Below, piece by piece: positions 20,821 to 20,945 of a DNA stretch of 20,945 nucleotides. The translations under genes were made by a program, and so were the position numbers. The notes below the pieces were generated by a model. That model saw nothing but the letters and a program-made list of their open reading frames with translations, had not been told where the DNA came from and searched no databases. The DNA is taken from assembly GCA_964385635.1 (NCBI GenBank), contig CAYLPU010000090.1, forward strand, positions 1 to 20,945. Direction: 5' to 3'. The DNA comes from CAYLPU01 sp964385635 (GTDB lineage: Bacteria > Chloroflexota > Anaerolineae > B4-G1). Every line of letters starts with the position of its first letter. The first letter of the stretch is position 1.

Positions 20821-20940
20821 GCCCCGCCGGGGCATAAAGTGCCCCGGCTACGGAGTTCCCACCCCGTAAACGGGGTTCTCAAGCCCGATGCATCGGGCGC
20901 TGCTCCGTAGCCCGGCGACTTCATCGCCGGGCGGCCTCGG
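20821..20940. repeat. Cluster of intergenic palindromes
   Basis: GCCCCGCCGGGGC opens at 20821. An outer inverted pair is formed by GCCCCGGCTACGGAG (20841 region, after GGCATAAAGT) and CTCCGTAGCCCGGCG (from 20903). Inside are ACCCCGT-AA-ACGGGGT (20851-20866) and the perfect 16-bp palindrome GCCCGATGCATCGGGC (20883-20898). The whole forms a branched hairpin after the fusion gene's stop and may end its transcript, though it has no T-run. The right side is cut by the window edge. Confidence 0.7.
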
Positions 20941-20945
20941 CAAGC

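Overview
The window is a GC-rich bacterial chromosome segment, most likely from a Chloroflexota bacterium (Anaerolineae/Caldilineae-like). This is an inference. It rests on an SHMT-GcvT fusion of a kind I associate with that phylum, on two exported proteins carrying a hydrophobic LPL-type motif, on the small repeat elements, and on hypothetical proteins that look familiar from there. I see no rRNA, tRNA, CRISPR or phage genes.

Layout. (1) 1-2242: a HEAT-repeat protein and a 149-aa conserved hypothetical on the plus strand. They are split by a 152-bp MITE-like element that landed exactly on the first gene's stop codon and made a 9-bp target duplication. (2) 2243-3374: an accessory patch with one orphan ORF, small inverted repeats and an N-terminal fragment of a D-Ala-D-Ala-ligase-like gene. 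(3) 3375-6466, minus strand: a putative single-chain B12-dependent mutase followed by an octopine/nopaline-dehydrogenase-family enzyme. They have a near-consensus sigma70 promoter and a second copy of the MITE just upstream. (4) 6489-9021, minus: a DUF1015 gene with a leader-peptide-plus-hairpin 5' UTR, then a toxin-antitoxin-like pair (DUF5615 PIN-like and a Phd-DUF433 fusion). The same 31-bp promoter sequence stands upstream of both units. (5) 9064-14750, minus: Tex, two exported proteins (an LVIVD beta-propeller and a double concanavalin-like protein), a structured or group-II-intron-like remnant, and a small DUF2281-type pair. (6) 14887-20799: a glycine/serine/glyoxylate locus.

The last locus is the most coherent system. 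Two near-consensus promoters stand back to back, with -35 boxes only 4 bp apart (17256-17317). The minus-strand promoter drives a tandem glycine riboswitch, an intrinsic terminator, a class V aminotransferase and a short SerA-like 2-hydroxyacid dehydrogenase. The plus-strand promoter drives a 1092-aa protein fusing serine hydroxymethyltransferase to the glycine-cleavage T protein. Together they could run glycine to serine to hydroxypyruvate to glycerate, switched on by glycine, or alternatively the phosphorylated route of serine synthesis. The sequence alone does not settle the direction.

Small repeats shape much of the rest. There are two MITEs of one family, a 119-bp palindrome that supplies the -10 box of the fusion gene's promoter, and a G-rich palindromic repeat embedded in frame in two unrelated coding regions. 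A nine-copy heptamer lies between the aminotransferase and serA, and a hairpin cluster ends the window.
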